Source: Sphagnum magellanicum (Eukaryota > Streptophyta > Sphagnopsida > Sphagnales > Sphagnaceae). From it: DNA of 64,000 bases. The position numbers and the translations under genes were made by a program. Below the pieces are notes generated by a model. It did not search any database, was not told where the DNA came from, and was given only the letters and a program-made list of their open reading frames with translations. The DNA is taken from positions 13,536,501 through 13,600,500 of the forward strand of contig CM038908.1 of assembly GCA_021904315.1 (NCBI GenBank). Reading direction: 5' to 3'. Shown piece after piece: positions 60,230 to 64,000 of this stretch. Within the stretch, counting starts at the first letter, position 1; every line of letters starts with the position of its first letter.

Positions 60230-61983
60230 AGTACTTAAATAGTAGGTTCACTATGTTCAAAAGTCAGGGGAACTCCCTGAGCAGCAATGTTCCCTCTGAT
60301 TGCCAATAGGGCATGGAGAAATCACTAACTCTATATAAATGTAAAGTCAATGTAAGTGATTTAGTTTAGGCCCACAATGACGGGGTTTGTGTGTGTGCAT
60401 GCATCAAACAACAGGGAGTGAAAAACATTCCTCTGTTCCATCACTGTTTATTGTTCAAGTGAGCCTCTTATGGTGCATTTTAGTTTGGTTTAATCTTGTC
60501 AGGTATTGAAAAATGTCTAAAGTTTCTTCTCTCTATCATTGTTTTTCCTTTCAATTTTTAGATTAAAAAAATTTGTCACTATTTCCCGCCCCCCCCCCCC
60601 CCCCCCCCCCCCCCCCACACCCCAAGAAAAAGAAGAAGAATTGTCTGGTATTTGATTCTTCGTAACTAGAATTGTAAGATTTGAATTGGCGCTTCTTACC
60701 TACCAACATAGGTATTCACCCAGGATTGGTAGCAACCTCCTAAGGAGGTCCATTCAAATGCTACAAGGAACCAATTAGGTGAAGGACACTATTAACAGGG
60801 TTGTGGTTAATACTTGAAAGAGGGGCAAGTGGCCAACTAATATATATCCTTTTTAATTTGTGCATCAATCATAACATTTTAAAAAAATCACAATCTAACC
60901 AATTGTATTCTAAGTTTAGGGGTAATGCAAGATGCATTTAGGGGTTAAGTATCTAAATTTAATTAAAGTCCTGTAAAGTTTTATTAAAAAACACACCATA
61001 CATTACAAAAATGTACAAAAGAATAAAATTAAGAAAAAGAGAAAAATGACAAGACATATATTAACTCAAAGTAGGTGTGAAAATCTTTGTGTGTCCAAAA
61101 CCTGCTTGTGAGAAGTTGACCATCTTTATATGTCAAAAATCGACAACTTGCAATAGATTAATCATGGTGATGAAAGGTGTGTTTTGAAGGGGTGGAAGTA
61201 AAGAAATAGTTAAGCCTATAGCTATCGCCTGACTTAAGATGGTTTTAGAAGAAGTATCTAAATGGTTTCTAAAGATGAATTGGCATGATATGGATTGGAG
61301 CCCAGTGAAGTTCTTTATATTTCCAATATATAAGGGCATCTACATGAATTTTAACCAAAATTTAACATAATTGCAACCAAATTATCAAACACAAAGTCAA
61401 AATATTCTCTTCCTTTAGGAAGTTGAATTTGCAAATTTAACAAGCCTTATGACCCCCCCCACACACAAGGAAAAAAAAGAAAGAAAAAGAACCAAACCAA
61501 ACCAAAAAAAACAAATAATAGCCTTAAAAGTACAAATAGCCACTTAATCTTATTTAGTTGGTGATTTTACCAACTCCTGGAGTCCCATTTCAATCCCTAT
61601 AGTTCTTATCATGTGACTGTACAATTCCACAAACCATAGCTTGGAAATCTTTACAATGTGAGTTGCTCCCATAAAGTCTACCAATCTAAGGAGGATTTCA
61701 TGCTTGAATTTAATCTCTTTCAATCTAAATCTGAATTGCCATGCAACAACACCACAACTACAACAGAATGCAGAAAAGAAAAAGCATACACAAGGTAGCT
61801 CAAACAACAAATAAAAGTACACAATTTAGCACTTTCAAGAAACCTTCCTCTTTTTTAATGCTTCAAGATGAGGTCTGTCAATATGAAAGAGCAGATCCAA
61901 TGCTTTCTGGCCCATGCAGTTAAACTTTTTCCCTTGCTCATTTGGGCCCACTCACTAGTCTCATTACCCATGGATTTTGTAAA
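60230..61983. other. No gene recognised; 28-base C run
   Basis: An uninterrupted C run occupies 60589-60616, a likely collapse or error point in assembly. The rest is AT-rich and has no convincing frame; 61550-61822 (minus) and 61741-61923 (+) overlap on opposite strands. Confidence 0.45.
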
Positions 61984-62942
61984 CTAATCTTCAGACCTCA
62001 AATTTGAATCCTTCACAGTATTCATCTTAGCAGAGTTCTTCGGGTCTCCAGTTTCGTTCTCCTGTTTTACATGACCTGCTTTTTTAGGTGTTTCTTGATC
62101 CAATTCTGGAGCTGAATGGTCTTGTGTAGTAGTCAGACAACCATTTTCCAGAAAGTAGGTCAAATTGACTGACACACCAGTGGTGGTGCCAACAAAAAGT
62201 GGGTCCCAAACAAGTGGTACATCAAATAGGTCCTTCTCTTACACAGGATTCTCATTCATGGGAAGATGCTCCATAAGTATAGCTGCTTTAAATGTTTTCT
62301 TTAGTGCAACTCCATGAAGCACCACTGACCTGAACTCAGGTGACAACTATTTAAGTCACTAAAATCATCCAATGATCTCACTGGAAAAGTAGACTAGATG
62401 CCACAAATGTGACATTGTAGAAGAAACGAGAGCAATAGGCTGGGTTTTAGATGTTCAGTGTAGACTGAGAAACAAACCAGGTTTACAAATCACCTTTGTG
62501 GGTTTGAAGGAGAGCGTTTTGTAATCTTGGTTTCAACAATTGAGAACAAGAAGTTTGGGATAAGTAAGCTGAGGGCACTTGTAACGATCAGAAAGAAGGG
62601 TTTGGGGATTCATGTTTCACAGACAGAGATGGAAAGAGAGAAACTTACTCGTAGTTCTTTGAAACAGCTGCTTTTGCCAACTTGAAGGAAGGAAGCATTC
62701 ACTGCACTAATCAAACAAATTCTTAGAAAACAGAGACAAAAGCCACCTTACATTAAGAGCAGCCTTGACCATTGGTGCCTTCAATCGAAATGGACTCCAC
62801 AGATATCAAGTCCACCTGAAACCCACTTTCCCACACTGAGATCAAGCCTAACAACACTACCATTATGATGCTAGAGGTGATTGTACACACATAAGAAAAT
62901 TGTTGTGCAGACAGCAAGTGTCTTGGACCTCAGAGCATTCCT

Positions 62943-63025
62943 CTCAAGCAGAAATGGAATGCTTGTTCTGTGAAGAATTATTCTGCTTGAGTAGAACCAT
63001 TGCTTCACAGAACAAGAAGCATTCC
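62943..63025. repeat. Nested inverted repeats in RPP30 intron 1
   Basis: An outer pair is ggaatgcttgttctgtgaag (62956-62975) with its reverse complement, plus three extra bases, at 63003-63025. An overlapping pair is ctcaagcagaa (62943-62953) with ttctgcttgag (62981-62991). The two pairs interleave, so alternative folds compete. Confidence 0.75.
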
Positions 63026-63104
63026 ACTCAAATGAAATGCAAAGCCAGATTTAGTCTCACAGGGTTCATACAATTGCCCAATGCGGTCCTGTGGGTGGGT
63101 TTTG

Positions 63105-63462
63105 CGAAACACACACACAGGGATCAAGGATCCTCCCACATCTATAGAACAGCATGAGAAACATCACTGTGGTCTTGCAGTTATCTGAAGCACATGCAGG
63201 GGTCATTGTGCAGGGATTGGGGAATCCTACTTCTACAGAACAGCAAGAGAAACATCAATGCCGTTTTGCAGTTATGCATAGCACATGCAGGGATCTAAGG
63301 ATTCTGCATCTGTAGAACAGCAAGAGAAACATCAATGCAGTCTTGCAGTTATGTGAAGCACATGAACAATTGAGGAATCTGACATCTATAGAACAGCAAG
63401 AGAAACATCAATGGAGTCCTGCAGTTTGCAGTTGGTGCAAAGCACATGCAGGGATTAAGGTG
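63105..63462 (+). repeat. Minisatellite of 76-91 bp units, four copies, in RPP30 intron 1
   Basis: Four units are marked by 'tctatagaacagcaagag' or a close variant at 63141, 63232, 63309 and 63385. Each is followed by 'aaacatcaatg', 'cttgcagttatg' and 'agcacatgcaggg'. Unit spacing is 91, 77 and 76 bp. A TG dinucleotide run (63460-63471) closes the array. Confidence 0.85.
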
Positions 63463-63892
63463 TGTGTGTGTGATCATCTTTTTTCTCTTTACCTTAAGAT
63501 GAGTGCAAGCTTCATTGAAAGCTTTCTGGTTCTTGGGTTTCACTGCAACAATGTCATAGGAGCGTAGAACAGAATTTGCAGCATTGAGTGCAGCTGCCTG
63601 CACCATATCTTTGACTGCCACACTGATTCTGCTGAATTGTCTGAAAGGCTGAGCTGCTGGAACCTTAAGCAGCTTCCTGTGAAATTTTGCAGCCTCTGCT
63701 ACTCCAGGTGCCACAGCAATCACAGATGAAAGCCAGTGGTTTGATTCTTGATCTATCAGAGTCAGCCATGATTCCTGTTAGCATGTGATTTGATGCAACT
63801 CCTGTGTAACCCAGTTGTAATGCCATCACCACCACTTCCCTCCTCGTCTGATCCTCCACTCCCTCAAACCCTAAGCTTAGATCATGAAACAT

Positions 63893-64000
63893 TCTCTCTC
63901 TCAGATGTCTCAGATCTCTTTCTGTGTCTGTCTGTCTGTGTGCTTGAGGAGTAAAAGGAATGGAGACATATGTATTGCCTGCTGCTGCTCCAAACTGCAA
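63893..64000 (-). promoter_or_regulatory. Region upstream of the RPP30-like start codon (window edge)
   Basis: Pyrimidine/purine-rich 'gagagagaatg' context and short (gaca)n text precede the first ATG. The minus-strand frame runs open into the window edge, but the family's amino terminus is already accounted for at 63892, so this part is probably untranslated leader. Confidence 0.4.

Larger units (their letters stand above)
61984..63892 (-). pseudogene. RPP30: RPP30 (RNase P/MRP protein subunit p30) pseudogene, intron-bearing
   Basis: RPP30 is a protein subunit of nuclear RNase P/MRP, which matures tRNA and rRNA. Exon 1 (63493-63892) starts MFHDLSLGF, like the family's MFFDLNVPY, and has LGYTGVASN, KFHRKLLKVP, PFRQFSRISV, SYDIVAVKPKN and the donor AAG|GTAAAG. 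Exon 2 (62752-62815) begins VDLISVE after a CAG acceptor and continues FRLKAPMVKAALN. A later exon (62649-62680) gives LAKAAVSKNY, and the next (from 62329) gives SVVLHGVALKKTF, like the family's LHGETRKTAF. A lysine-rich tail is open at 61984-62175. Lesions: one extra base near 63730 (gctttc for gcttc); a loss of about 14 bp in exon 2 between VE and PFRLK; and no room between exons 2 and 3 (71 bp) for the roughly 50-60 residues expected. Retained introns exclude a retrocopy. It is a partial duplicate, unless assembly errors explain the frame changes. Confidence 0.85.

Noticed and set aside
63105-63462. Regularly spaced repeats that might suggest a CRISPR array
   Set aside because: The units are long direct repeats without distinct spacers, inside a plant intron.
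61984-63892. RPP30 as a retrocopied pseudogene
   Set aside because: Splice donors and acceptors and intervening introns are present, which rules out an mRNA-derived copy.

Overview
The window looks like nuclear DNA of a land plant with a large, repeat-swollen, AT-rich genome. The main pointers are a GT-AG-spliced gene for a secreted peptide of the EPF/EPFL family (known only from land plants), a decayed plant-type RPP30 gene, a plant-type PIF/Harbinger transposase, a CACTA element, Ty3/gypsy and solo-LTR fossils, and a small nuclear copy of plastid ndhH. A gymnosperm whose plastid ancestor carried ndh genes (cycad, Ginkgo or cupressophyte type) fits best, and a fern is the main alternative. 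The lineage call is inference. There is no bacterial gene, operon or CRISPR array.

Layout. 1-13.4 kb is nested repeats. It holds an old LTR relic (about 200-1090), two opposed copies of one 2.1-2.4 kb repeat (1606-3740 on +, 8468-10842 on -), and a degenerate CCTAGG/ACCTA-rich tract split by one of those copies and by a young solo LTR (11357-12193) with a perfect 5-bp target duplication. 13.4-33.5 kb carries dispersed and locally tandem repeats, a broken PIF/Harbinger transposase (20.8-21.8 kb), a broken Ty3/gypsy element (23.3-25.9 kb) and unrecognised coding-like fossils. 33.9-39.1 kb is a decayed reading frame of an uncharacterised protein family. It is interrupted by a plastid ndhH scrap (34.63-34.74 kb) and by a complete-looking 3.1 kb CACTA element (35214-38352). 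39.1-52.4 kb is mostly anonymous AT-rich DNA with simple repeats and one LTR-like region.

The right-hand third is richer in GC and contains the genes. An EPFL-type peptide precursor (56213-57163, +) reconstructs cleanly from three exons and encodes 165 residues, with a signal peptide and six cysteines in the family spacing. It lies between two inverted copies of a 250-bp repeat. At 59.9-60.2 kb are two related inverted-repeat hairpins. At the right edge (61984-63892, -) lies a non-processed RPP30 (RNase P/MRP protein p30) pseudogene. It keeps introns and splice sites but lacks the middle of the protein and has two reading-frame lesions.

The genes do not form a pathway. EPFL is a cell-to-cell signal and RPP30 belongs to tRNA processing; they are chance neighbours. 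Long stretches have no recognisable gene and are listed as such. Boundaries given as rounded numbers were judged by eye.
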